Below, piece after piece: positions 7,911 to 15,594 of a stretch of DNA of 64,000 nucleotides. How positions within the stretch are numbered: position 1 is the first letter of the stretch; each line of letters begins with the position of its first letter. The translations under genes were made by a program, and so were the position numbers. This stretch comes from Phycisphaerae bacterium (GTDB lineage Bacteria > Planctomycetota > Phycisphaerae > Tepidisphaerales > Tepidisphaeraceae), in assembly GCA_030448225.1 (NCBI GenBank), contig JAUJNJ010000002.1, positions 1 through 64,000 on the forward strand, in the 5' to 3' direction. The notes beneath the pieces are model-generated. The model did not search any database and was not told the origin of the DNA. It worked only from the letters and a program-made list of their open reading frames with translations.

Positions 7911-8260
7911 GGGGAATGCAACCGCCGAGACGCTGAGACGCGGAGACGGACGCGGAGAAGATTCAATGGGCGCGGGGTCTGGACAGCACAGTTAGAGATC
8001 AGTTGTTCGTGCTGCATACGCCGGTAGCGGTTTGCGACGACTCGTCGGATCGCGGCGACGTCTCCGCGTCGGTCGCAGCCGCGAGTCTCCGTTCACTCGC
8101 CGCTGCGCGCGGACCAGGCGACGCACTACAGGGAACGATCCAGAAACGTTGGTGACGACCGCCGTCTAGCGTCGCCCCACCCACTGCGCCCACCTTCTTC
8201 TCCTCCTCCGCCCTCTGCGTCCGCCTCCGCGTCTCAGCGTCTCAGCGGTTGCATTTCCCC
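7911..8260. repeat. Long-spaced inverted repeat with gagacgctgagacgcgg units
   Basis: The left arm ggggaatgcaaccgccgaga continues with cgctgagacgcggagac to about 7955; the right arm 8222-8260 (ccgcgtctcagcgtctcagc then ggttgcatttcccc) is its reverse complement over about 35 bases. The loop of roughly 270 bases has no gene I can support. The element fills the gap between convergent deoR and lutC, so it may serve as a bidirectional terminator or as a repeat-family insertion. Confidence 0.8.
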
Positions 8261-8919
8261 TCACTCCAGCAAGAACGCGTGGACGACGTTCGGCCCATGG
8301 ACGCCGGTGACGACGTTCATTTCGATGTCGGCGGTCTTCGAGGGCCGCTGATCATGGTGACGCCGCTGCCGGTGCCGTCGCGCTTCAGGACGTCGAAGAG
8401 GTCGATGAGGTCGGGGACGAACTTGTCATGCTCGATGATCGCGACGTGGACGAACGGCACGAGCGACAAGAGCCGGCCGTGCTCGGGGCGGTGGCGGATC
8501 GCGAGGGTGCCGGTCTCGGCGACGGCGTAGTCGACCTCGGTGAGGCCGGCGTCGAACTCGTAGGTGTCGTCGAGCGACAGGTCGCTCCACCACCGGGCGT
8601 CGAAGCCGGCGCCGTTCAGCAGGTCGGTCATCTTCCACCGCGTCAGCATCGGCGTATTCGAGAGCATCACGCGGCGCACCTTCCGCGCGGTGAGGAACTC
8701 GCTGAGCCGCGGGAAGAGGGTGTCGGAATCGACGACCGACACCATCATCTTCATCTCGCCCGCCTTCTGGCGGAACAGTGCCGGCAGGTCCATGTCGGCC
8801 CGCCCCAGCCGTGCGATCGCGTCGGGGATGATCGGCGGCACCGGCAGTTCCGTCAGCGCCGACGTGCGGCCGAGCGAGCGGCGGACTTTTTCCAGGACGG
8901 TGTCGAGTTCAGTGCCCAT
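8261..8919 (-). CDS. lutC: LutC/YkgG-family LUD-domain protein, one frameshift near the end
   Basis: Subunit of the LutABC iron-sulfur lactate oxidation system (L-lactate to pyruvate). The protein starts MGTELDTVLEKVRRSLGR; the LUD-domain core has the characteristic TEVDYAVAETGTLAIRH and LLSLVPFVHVAIIEHDKFVP. After GSGVTMISGP a one-base shift near 8338 is needed, then the normal family ending KTADIEMNVVTGVHGPNVVH continues to a TGA at 8261-8263. Length (about 219 residues) then fits the family. The lut genes are transcribed toward the BMC operon and are separated from it by the 7911-8260 repeat. Confidence 0.9.
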
Positions 8920-9033
8920 GGTGTTTTCGTCGGATTGATTGGTCGATCGTCGCGGAGGCCGCGACTGTCTAACGGACGGCGGCGCGCAGGGTGTTCTCGG
9001 CCGCCGCCGCTCGCGCGCGTCGGTCGATACCGT

Positions 9034-9205
9034 ACCCCCTCTCCCCTGTACTCAGGGGAGAGGGCAGGGGTGAGGGAATCTCGCAGGCGGCGTAGCAGAA
9101 CCGAGCCGTCCCCTCTCGCACGATGCGGCCATTGTCTCCCCGCGCGCCCTGCGGCGAGATCCCCTCACCTAACCCTCTCCCCTGAGCCAGGGGGAGGGGA
9201 CAGGG
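9034..9205. repeat. Pair of ccctctcccctgag palindromes in inverted orientation
   Basis: 9034-9077 reads ccctctcccctgtactcagg then ggagagggcaggggtgaggg; 9160-9205 reads cccctcacctaaccctctcc then cctgagccagggggagggga. Each unit is itself a hairpin and the two units are also mutual reverse complements, so the 8920-9228 gap between lutC and lutB can fold in nested ways. A related single unit occurs at 52722-52752. Confidence 0.8.
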
Positions 9206-9228
9206 TTGAACCATCTTTGGAAGTCGAT

Positions 9229-10746
9229 CTACGCGCCCGTCTCGTCGGCCTTGCACGCGTCGGCGGCGACGCGCTTCTTCCGCCACATCTGGTGGAACGT
9301 CTTGGCGGCCGGCGCGGGCATGTCGCGAACCTGCGTCCAGCCGGAGGCGATCTTCGGCAGGCGGCGAATCCAGCCGGTGCCGCCGGCGCGGCGGCGGAGG
9401 TCGAACTTCTGCGCCGCGCCGAACAGGCTGTAGAGCAGCGGCGACTTCAGCGACCACGCCCACGCGCGGAACACGGCCCGCTCGAGGCGGCCGTTGAGGT
9501 GCGTGTTGACGATGTCCCGCCGCATGTTGATCAGGTGCTTGGGGATGTTGATCTTGACCGGGCACGCCTCGTAGCACGCGCCGCAGAGGCTCGACGCCTG
9601 CGGCAGGTCCTTGTAGTTCCCCAGTCCTTCGAACAGCGGCGTGATCAGCGCCCCGATCGGCCCGGGGTAGACGCTGCCGTAAGCGTGGCCGCCGATCTTG
9701 CGGTAGATCGGGCACGCGTTGAGGCACGCGCCGCAGCGGATGCAGCGGAGCGTCTCGCGGTACTCCTCGCTCGCCAGGATCTCGGTGCGGCCGTTGTCCA
9801 TCAGGACGAGGTGGAACTCCTCCGGCCCGTCCTTCTCGCCGGCGCCGCGCGGGCCGCCGAAGAGGTTGTTGTAGATCGTGATCGGCTGCCCGGTCGCGCT
9901 GCGGGCGAGGAGCTTGATCATCACCGCCGCGTCGGCCATGCGGGGGATCACCTTCTCGATGCCGACGAGGCTCAGCAGCACGCGCGGCGTGCTCACGCTC
10001 TGCCGCTGGTTCCCCTCGTTCTCGACGCACAGCACCTGCCCGGTCTCGGCGATGAGGAAGTTGCCGCCGGTGATGCCGAAGTCCGACGTGCGGAACTTGT
10101 CGCGCAGGTACTCGCGCGCCTGGTTGCACAGCGCGTTGGGGTCGTCGCAGTACGGCGTGCCGAAGTACTCGCTGAACAGCCTGGCGATGCTCGCCTTGTC
10201 CTTGTGAACGATCGGCGCGACGAGGTGGCTCGGCTTGTCGTGGCTGATCTGCACGATGAACTCGCCGAGGTCCGTCTCGACCACGTCGAGCCCCGCCGCC
10301 TCCATCACGTGAGCGAGGTTGATCTCCTCGCTCACCATCGACTTGCTCTTGATCACGCGCTTGCAGGCGGACCGCTTCACGATGTCGAGGATGATCTGCC
10401 GCGCCTCCTCGCCCGTGCGGGCGAAGTGGACGTGCCCACCGTTGCGCTCGACGTTCGTCTGAAGCTGTTCGAGGTAGTAGTCGAGATAGTCCAGCGCGTG
10501 CTGCTTGATGTCGCCGGCCAGCGCGCGCAATGCGTCGGCGTCGGGGAGTTCCGTGAGGCAGGTCTGGCGGCCGGTGTATTGGCGCAGGACGGCGTTGTTG
10601 ATCGACCGCTTCAGCTTCTCGTCGCCGGCCGCCTTCACGCTCACGCCGTGAAAGTCGAACTTGGCGGCGGCGGCCTGGCCGAGGAACTCGGCGGTGTTCT
10701 GATCGATGCGGCGGTTCTCAAGGGTCGGACTCGGCGTCGTGGGCAT
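9229..10746 (-). CDS. lutB: LutB-family iron-sulfur lactate utilization protein
   Basis: A 505-residue LUD-domain protein with two 4Fe-4S ferredoxin-type clusters, the electron-transfer core of LutABC. The N-terminal LUD part contains VSVKAAGDEKLKRS and a long segment with FARTGEEARQIILDI and ITGGNFLIAETGQVLCVENE. Cluster motifs are CIRCGACLNACPIYRKIGGH near residue 335 and SLCGACYEACPVKINIPK near residue 387. I chose the ATG at 10746 because upstream in-frame residues look non-coding. Downstream lie the lutC gap and its palindromes. It is intact, in contrast to the neighbouring BMC genes. Confidence 0.95.
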   Translation of the reverse strand: MPTTPSPTLENRRIDQNTAEFLGQAAAAKFDFHGVSVKAAGDEKLKRSINNAVLRQYTGRQTCLTELPDADALRALAGDIKQHALDYLDYYLEQLQTNVERNGGHVHFARTGEEARQIILDIVKRSACKRVIKSKSMVSEEINLAHVMEAAGLDVVETDLGEFIVQISHDKPSHLVAPIVHKDKASIARLFSEYFGTPYCDDPNALCNQAREYLRDKFRTSDFGITGGNFLIAETGQVLCVENEGNQRQSVSTPRVLLSLVGIEKVIPRMADAAVMIKLLARSATGQPITIYNNLFGGPRGAGEKDGPEEFHLVLMDNGRTEILASEEYRETLRCIRCGACLNACPIYRKIGGHAYGSVYPGPIGALITPLFEGLGNYKDLPQASSLCGACYEACPVKINIPKHLINMRRDIVNTHLNGRLERAVFRAWAWSLKSPLLYSLFGAAQKFDLRRRAGGTGWIRRLPKIASGWTQVRDMPAPAAKTFHQMWRKKRVAADACKADETGA

Positions 10747-11167
10747 AAGGTGGATTGTACGCATCGTCCGGCGAGTCCCAAGCGTGGCGGGGAAGTTAGA
10801 GCTTCCGAAACGGCCGCCGGGCGGAACGGTCATCCGGAGGTACGCTGAAAGACCTCTCGTGGCTCTCGTCGGCACCGCGCCGGGTCATTCGCTGCTTGGA
10901 GCGAAGGTGGATGAAGAACACCACGGTGCACGGTCCGCCGAGCCGCCCGCACGGGTTGAAAACCAGTGGCACAGTTTGCGCCCGTCGTCGTGGCACGCGT
11001 TTTCAACCCGCGCAGGCGCCACGCGCGCACGCGACGCGGCCACCCTCGTAGACGTCCTACCCGGGATGAATCGGGCCGCTCGGTCCCGCGGGCCGCTCCC
11101 GAACTGGGAGGACGCGGCTGTGGCCAGACGGAACAGCCCGCGGCGACGTCGTCGCGCGCGGGGCCGC
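10747..11167. other. Intergenic gap with one hairpin
   Basis: About 420 bases between lutB and the DUF5872-like gene hold no coding sequence I can support. The clearest structure is an inverted repeat gggttgaaaac (from 10953) and gttttcaaccc (to 11009), with gtggcac copies inside it, which could fold as a terminator-like hairpin or be another dispersed repeat. Confidence 0.55.
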
Positions 11168-11599
11168 CTACTTCTTTACCGCCCGCCGGCGTGCCGTCTT
11201 TGCCGCCTGGGTGTTGGGGACGAACTGCTTGCCGGTGCGCGACGCGGTGCGCTTCTTCGCGTCCGTCGCGCGCTGCTGGGCCGGCGTCAGTTGGTCCCAC
11301 GCCTTCTCCGGCAGGTAGCGGTCGGTTTCCTTGCTGTGGCGGGCGCGGGTCGAGCCGTCCTTCGTCTGCCACTTCTCCTTCGTCCACTTCTCCAGGCTCT
11401 TCTGCGGCTCGCCCTTCGCGCCCTTGTAGCCGCCGCCGGCTTTTTCGTACTCGTGGACGAGCAACTGGCTCTTGCGGGCGCTCCACTGACCCTTGCGCCC
11501 GCCCTTGTCGGAGGCCTTGATCTCCTCCTTCAATCGCTCGCGCAGGTCCGGCTTCGTGTATTGAACCTCGGCCTTCGGCTTTGTTGCCTTCGTTGACAT
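11168..11599 (-). CDS. DUF5872-like small basic protein
   Basis: A 143-residue highly basic protein. The central signature DKGGRKGQWSARKSQLLVHE followed by EYEKAGGGYKG and a C-terminal RTGKQFVPNTQAAK resembles the DUF5872 family seen in bacteria and phages; function unknown. I chose the internal ATG at 11599 rather than 11656 because the family pattern starts there and the upstream 19 residues look like translated spacer. It is followed closely upstream on the same strand by another small basic protein at 11616, and the pair splits lutB from lutA. Confidence 0.7.
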   Translation of the reverse strand: MSTKATKPKAEVQYTKPDLRERLKEEIKASDKGGRKGQWSARKSQLLVHEYEKAGGGYKGAKGEPQKSLEKWTKEKWQTKDGSTRARHSKETDRYLPEKAWDQLTPAQQRATDAKKRTASRTGKQFVPNTQAAKTARRRAVKK

Positions 11600-11615
11600 G
11601 GCGGCACCTCCGCGT

Positions 11616-12014
11616 TCACTTCGGCGACTTCGGTTGCGACTTCCCCTTGGCGGCACGGGACGCGGGAGCGGGGCCGGCGGCGTCGTGCGCCTGGTGGTAA
11701 CGTTCGAGCAGTTCGGTCCCCTTCTTCGCCAGGCGGGCGACGTCGGCCTTGGTCTTGGGGACCGGCTCGCCCCACGCGTGCGCCTGCTTGGCGTACCGCG
11801 TCGGCTCGCCCTTGTCGTCCGCGAGCGGGCTCGGCGTTTTCTTGCCGTAGTGCCGGCGGAGGAACGATCCCTTGCGCTTCATGTCCTCCGCCGACCTCAC
11901 CTCCTTCACGCCCGGCCGGAGCGACGCGCCCTCGGTCTCCTTGAAATGCTTGCGGCCCGCGGCGGTGAGCCCGCCACTCGGATCTTTCAGCTTGCTGCTC
12001 TTAGTCGATGCCAT
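11616..12014 (-). CDS. DUF6321-like small basic protein
   Basis: A 132-residue lysine/arginine-rich protein beginning MASTKSSKLKDPSGGLTAAG and continuing RKHFKETEGASLRPGVKEV, with KGSFLRRHYGKKTPSP in the middle. The GLTAAGRK...LRPGV pattern resembles the DUF6321 family, found on bacterial chromosomes and in phages; function unknown. No catalytic residues, signal peptide or membrane segment. It is 16 bases upstream of the DUF5872-like gene on the same strand, so the two are likely co-expressed. Assignment is from memory of the family pattern and should be checked by profile search. Confidence 0.65.
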   Translation of the reverse strand: MASTKSSKLKDPSGGLTAAGRKHFKETEGASLRPGVKEVRSAEDMKRKGSFLRRHYGKKTPSPLADDKGEPTRYAKQAHAWGEPVPKTKADVARLAKKGTELLERYHQAHDAAGPAPASRAAKGKSQPKSPK

Positions 12015-12312
12015 TGACGTACCTCCAGCGCGGCGACGTGCCGCGCGGAGAACGTCGCAACCGAAGTGCCTCCGCGGCAGGTTTCACTAGATTTGCGTCG
12101 CTTGATCTGACGGGGGTGGTCGGAGCGGGCGCGGGGGGAGCGTGATCGGCGTGCAGTGTCGCCCGCGGGCGTGGCCGACCTGATCTGTCGCATCAGCCGG
12201 CGAACCGTCCACGTCGAGAGGGGACGGCGTGAAGCGGGAGACGGCGACGCGGCATGCGATCGCCGACAGCACGGTCAACGAGCGGCCGTCGCGGCGTTGG
12301 CACGTCGTCGCG

Positions 12313-13065
12313 TCACCACGTCGTCGCATCGATGCCGAGCGCGTCCGCCATGAGTTCGGCGATGTGCTTCACCTTCACCGGCACGTCGCGGCGGTGGCAC
12401 ATGCCGGCGATGTTCATCGTGCAACCGGCGTCGTTGCAGATGACGGTCTGGGCCTTCGTGTCGGCGATGCAGGCCACCTTGTCCTCCACGATCGCGCCGC
12501 TGATGGCGGGGTACTTCGTGGCGAACGTGCCGCCGAAGCCGCAGCACTGGTCGGTCTTCTCCATCGCGCGGAACTCGATGTTGCCCATTTCCCGCAGCAT
12601 CCGCACGCCCTCGTCCTTCACGCCGATGCCGCGGAGGTGGCACGTGTAGTGGTAGGTGACGGACTCAGGCTTCGGCAGCGCGAGGGTCGACAGGTCCACC
12701 TTCAGCACCTTGTTGAGGAACTCGACGAACTCGAACGTTTTCGACGTCACCTGATGCGCGCTCTGCTCCCACGCCGGGTCGCCCTTGAAGAGCACCTCGT
12801 ACTGCTCGCGCACCATCGCGCAGCAACTCCCGCTCGGCGTCACGACGTAGTCGTACGGCTCGAAGATCTCGACGAACCGCTTGGCGAGCTCGCGCGCCTC
12901 GGGGTGGAAGCCGTTGTTGAAGAACGGCTGGCCGCAACAGGTCTGCGCCTGCGGGAAGCCGACGCGGCACCCGTAGCGCTCGAGGATCTTCGTCACGGCG
13001 ACGGCGACGTGGGGGTAGAACTGGTCGGTCAGACAGGTAACGAAGAGCGCGACGTTGTGGGCCAT
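12313..13065 (-). CDS. lutA: LutA-family CCG-domain lactate utilization protein
   Basis: A 250-residue protein with two CCG domains, the third subunit of LutABC. It starts MAHNVALFVTCLTDQFYPHV; cysteine-rich motifs are AQTCCGQPFFNNGFHPEAR in the first half and TDQCCGFGGTFATKYP plus CNDAGCTMNIAG in the second, which in the family hold iron-sulfur or heterodisulfide-type centres. Length is standard. It is the first lut gene in the direction of transcription; about 300 bases and two unrelated small genes lie between it and lutB, an interrupted arrangement compared with compact lutABC operons. Confidence 0.95.
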   Translation of the reverse strand: MAHNVALFVTCLTDQFYPHVAVAVTKILERYGCRVGFPQAQTCCGQPFFNNGFHPEARELAKRFVEIFEPYDYVVTPSGSCCAMVREQYEVLFKGDPAWEQSAHQVTSKTFEFVEFLNKVLKVDLSTLALPKPESVTYHYTCHLRGIGVKDEGVRMLREMGNIEFRAMEKTDQCCGFGGTFATKYPAISGAIVEDKVACIADTKAQTVICNDAGCTMNIAGMCHRRDVPVKVKHIAELMADALGIDATTW

Positions 13066-13140
13066 GAGCGGGGAGATTCTACGGCCCCGCCGGCGGACTG
13101 TCATTTCGGCGCGGGTCGCGCCGCGACGGTCCTGCGGAAT

Positions 13141-13176
13141 TGAACCAGGGAGACACGGAGACACGGAGACACGGAG
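13141..13176. repeat. cggagacac tandem units, single arm
   Basis: Three to four copies of ggagacacgga-type units in a row in the lutA/TPR gap, without an obvious reverse-complement arm before 13302. Same unit as the palindromic elements at 48517-48700 and 49915-50094, so it may be a half element. Confidence 0.75.
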
Positions 13177-13302
13177 AAGAAGAACGATCCACAGTTTTCG
13201 CAGTTTTCACCGATCAAGAGAAGTTGCGGGCGGGCGAGTGGCGCGCGTCCGTCTTTCAACCTCTGAAATCTGCGAAGTCTGTGGGACGAACGCTTCCGGC
13301 TT

Positions 13303-14016
13303 CTACTCGATCGCGTCGAGGCGGGCTTGGGCGTCGCGGAACTGCGGGTCGAGTTCCAGCGCCTTCCTGTACTCCAGCCGGGCCTGGTCGGTGCGGCCTT
13401 GGAGTTCGTGGACGGAGGCGAGGTTGTAGTGGACGTCCGCCTCGTCCAGGACGGCGCGGAGTTGAACGACCGCGCCGGTGACGTCGCCGCGGCGGGCGAG
13501 CATCAGGCCGTAGTTCACCCGGCAGGGGACGTTCTTCGCGTCGCGGTCGATCCCGGCGCCGTAGGCGGCTTCGGCGTCGTCGGGCAGGCCGGCCAGTTCG
13601 TAGGCGTAGGCGAGGTTGCTGTAGGCCTCGGCGGATTCACCGGTCGCCTTGACGTAGCGTTTCCAGAGGGCGATCGCCTCGTCGTGCTGCTGGAGCTTGG
13701 CGTGGACGACGCCGAGGCGGTACATCGCGCCGAGGTGCTTCGGCTCGCGCTTCAGGGCGCTGCGGTAGAGGTCGGCGGCCCGGGCGTGATGGCCGACCTC
13801 CTCGGCGTAGGTGGCGGCGGCGAAGTGCGTGTCGGCGGCGATTGGCGGGTCGCCCTTGGCGGCCTCGAACGCGTCGCGCGGGCCGCCGTTGCCCGTTCCG
13901 TTCGCGATCTGACCGTTCGGGCCGCCGCCGCCGTTCTCAGACTTCTTCGAGCAGCCGGCCAACGTCGCGGTCAGGACCAGCAGAAGTGGGAAAATAAGTC
14001 GGGCTCGATCGTTCAT
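13303..14016 (-). CDS. TPR-repeat lipoprotein
   Basis: A 237-residue exported protein. The chosen ATG at 14016 gives MNDRARLIFPLLLVLTATLA then a lipobox cysteine (AGCSKK), so it should be a lipoprotein. A Gly-rich spacer (GGGGPNGQIANG) precedes four to five tetratricopeptide repeats between about residues 65 and 237, for example HARAADLYRSALKREPKHLG and DQARLEYRKALELDPQFRDA. TPRs mediate protein-protein contacts; no enzymatic domain is visible. It is adjacent to, but divergent from, the cytochrome oxidase cluster, so a role in its assembly is possible but unproven. Confidence 0.85.
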   Translation of the reverse strand: MNDRARLIFPLLLVLTATLAGCSKKSENGGGGPNGQIANGTGNGGPRDAFEAAKGDPPIAADTHFAAATYAEEVGHHARAADLYRSALKREPKHLGAMYRLGVVHAKLQQHDEAIALWKRYVKATGESAEAYSNLAYAYELAGLPDDAEAAYGAGIDRDAKNVPCRVNYGLMLARRGDVTGAVVQLRAVLDEADVHYNLASVHELQGRTDQARLEYRKALELDPQFRDAQARLDAIE

Positions 14017-14425
14017 CGGGTCGTTCCAGTCCGTCGCGACTTTCGGGCGCGCACGGCCCTCTCGGGAAGCTATCGACAACCCGCGGTGCGACGTCCCACT
14101 CTTTCGGAGGGTTGGTGATCGCGCGGGGCTCGATTGGCTTCGACGGATCGCCCCCTCACGCGGCCAAACCGAAAACGGCTGCCGAGACATCCGCGCGCCA
14201 TACTCTCTGGTAATCTTGGAAGGCGAGGCTGGACAGGCGGTAGCGGCGGCCGGTTCGTGGCCGCGGCACTAACGGACGGCGGCTAAACATGTCGTATCGT
14301 TCGTTGTAATATCACCGCCCCGATCGACGACTTTACCGGTCGTCACGCCGACCCGCCGGCCCGACGGCCCCGGGCGGTTCGCGGGGGAAACGAGAGAGCG
14401 CATCACCCCTTTCCAAGGAGTTTCG
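14017..14425. other. Divergent intergenic region
   Basis: About 410 bases between the divergently transcribed TPR lipoprotein and first cupredoxin gene. It should hold both promoters; I see no convincing -35/-10 pair and no RNA gene. A purine-rich ccaaggag just before 14426 is a good ribosome-binding site for the downstream gene. Confidence 0.4.
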
Positions 14426-15260
14426 ATGAAGCCGCGTATCTGGATGCTCGCCCTGGCCGTCTCGGCGGGGCTCTGCAGCGTGTCGTTCGGTCAGATCAAG
14501 GGCACCGTGAAGTTCGACGGCACGGCCCCCGAGCCGGCCGAGGTCGACATGGCCGCCATCAAGGAGTGCGCCGAGCAGCACCCCGATGGCATCTTCGACG
14601 AGAGCCTCGTCGTCACCGACGGCAAGCTGCAGAACGTCGTCGTCTCGATCAAGCCCGCCGAGGGTGCCGAGCTGAAGGGCGAGCTGCCCAAGACGCCGCT
14701 GAAGATCGACCAGAAGGGGTGCCAGTACGTCCCGCACGTCGCGGCGATGATGGCCGGGCAGGAGTTCATCGTCGCCAACTCCGACCCGTTCCTCCACAAC
14801 GTCCACTCGCTCGCGCTGGACAACCCGGCGTTCAACTTCGGCCAGCCCACCGTCGACCCGGGCAAGAAGATGGAGCCGATGAAGGTCGAGGAGCGGTTCA
14901 AGATCAAGTGCGACGTCCACCCGTGGATGGCCGTGTTCGTCAACGTCTTCTCGCACCCGTTCTTCGCCGTCAGCAAGGAGGACGGCACGTTCGAGGTCCC
15001 GACCGCCGGCCTTGCCGACGGGAAGTACACGCTCGTCGCGTGGCACGAGACGCTCGGCGAGCAGGAGGCGCAGGTCGAGGTCAAGGACGGCAAGGCCGAC
15101 GCGACCTTCAGCTTCAAGGCCGAGGCCGCCGCGGCCGAGCCGGTGAAGGGCTCCGTCGAGGTGACGCTCGCCGCCGCGCAGACGTCGGCCGAGCCGAAGA
15201 AGGCCTGCTGCTCGACCACCGCCTGCAAGCCCGAGGAAGAGCGTCGCCAAGGCCAACTAA
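14426..15260 (+). CDS. Secreted cupredoxin-like protein, first paralog
   Basis: Starts MKPRIWMLALAVSAGLCSVS with a Sec signal cleaved near FGQ. The mature protein has a plastocyanin-like domain with potential type 1 copper ligands: a histidine in FLHNVHSLAL and the Cys-x2-His-x2-Met set in FKIKCDVHPWMAVFVN. A following segment (DGTFEVPTAGLADGKYTLVA) looks like a carboxypeptidase-regulatory-type beta domain. The C-terminus carries two cysteines (ACCSTTACKPEE) and needs a one-base shift near 15238 to reach the TAA at 15258-15260. It opens the oxidase cluster and has a lipoprotein paralog at 21551; an electron-donor or copper-delivery role to CuA is a reasonable inference. Confidence 0.8.
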
Positions 15261-15594
15261 CGCGGGCAATGACGGCGGGCTTCGCAATCCCTTGTGTTCG
15301 CGAATGTTCCGTCGAATTGAAACTCGCGAAAGTCGGCGGGGAAACTTGATGTGGGGAAGGGGATTTGCTAATAATCCGCCACCCGTCGTCCCGACAGCCG
15401 ATGAGCCGGACAACGAGGGGTGGGTCGTGAACAACGGCCCACCCTTCTTCGCCATCAGGGCCGCGCCGCACGCGCCCGCCGCCGGCCGATCTTACCGCGG
15501 CGTCTCCGGAGTGCCGGGCGGGTTGTTAACACGGCCGGCGCGAGCGTGACGGGCGCGCTTTTTCCATCGCGCAGCCGTCCCGAAGGAGACCGTT
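15261..15594. other. Intergenic gap before coxB
   Basis: About 330 bases without a supported gene. Short open frames here lack family patterns. A strong aaggag ribosome-binding site at about 15583-15588 serves the TTG start of coxB at 15595. Confidence 0.45.

Noticed and set aside
8428..10848. An 806-codon open frame on the + strand opposite lutC and lutB
   Set aside because: Low-complexity Arg/Ala/Val translation with no family pattern; it is the antisense shadow of GC3-biased genes whose own strand encodes clear LutB and LutC.
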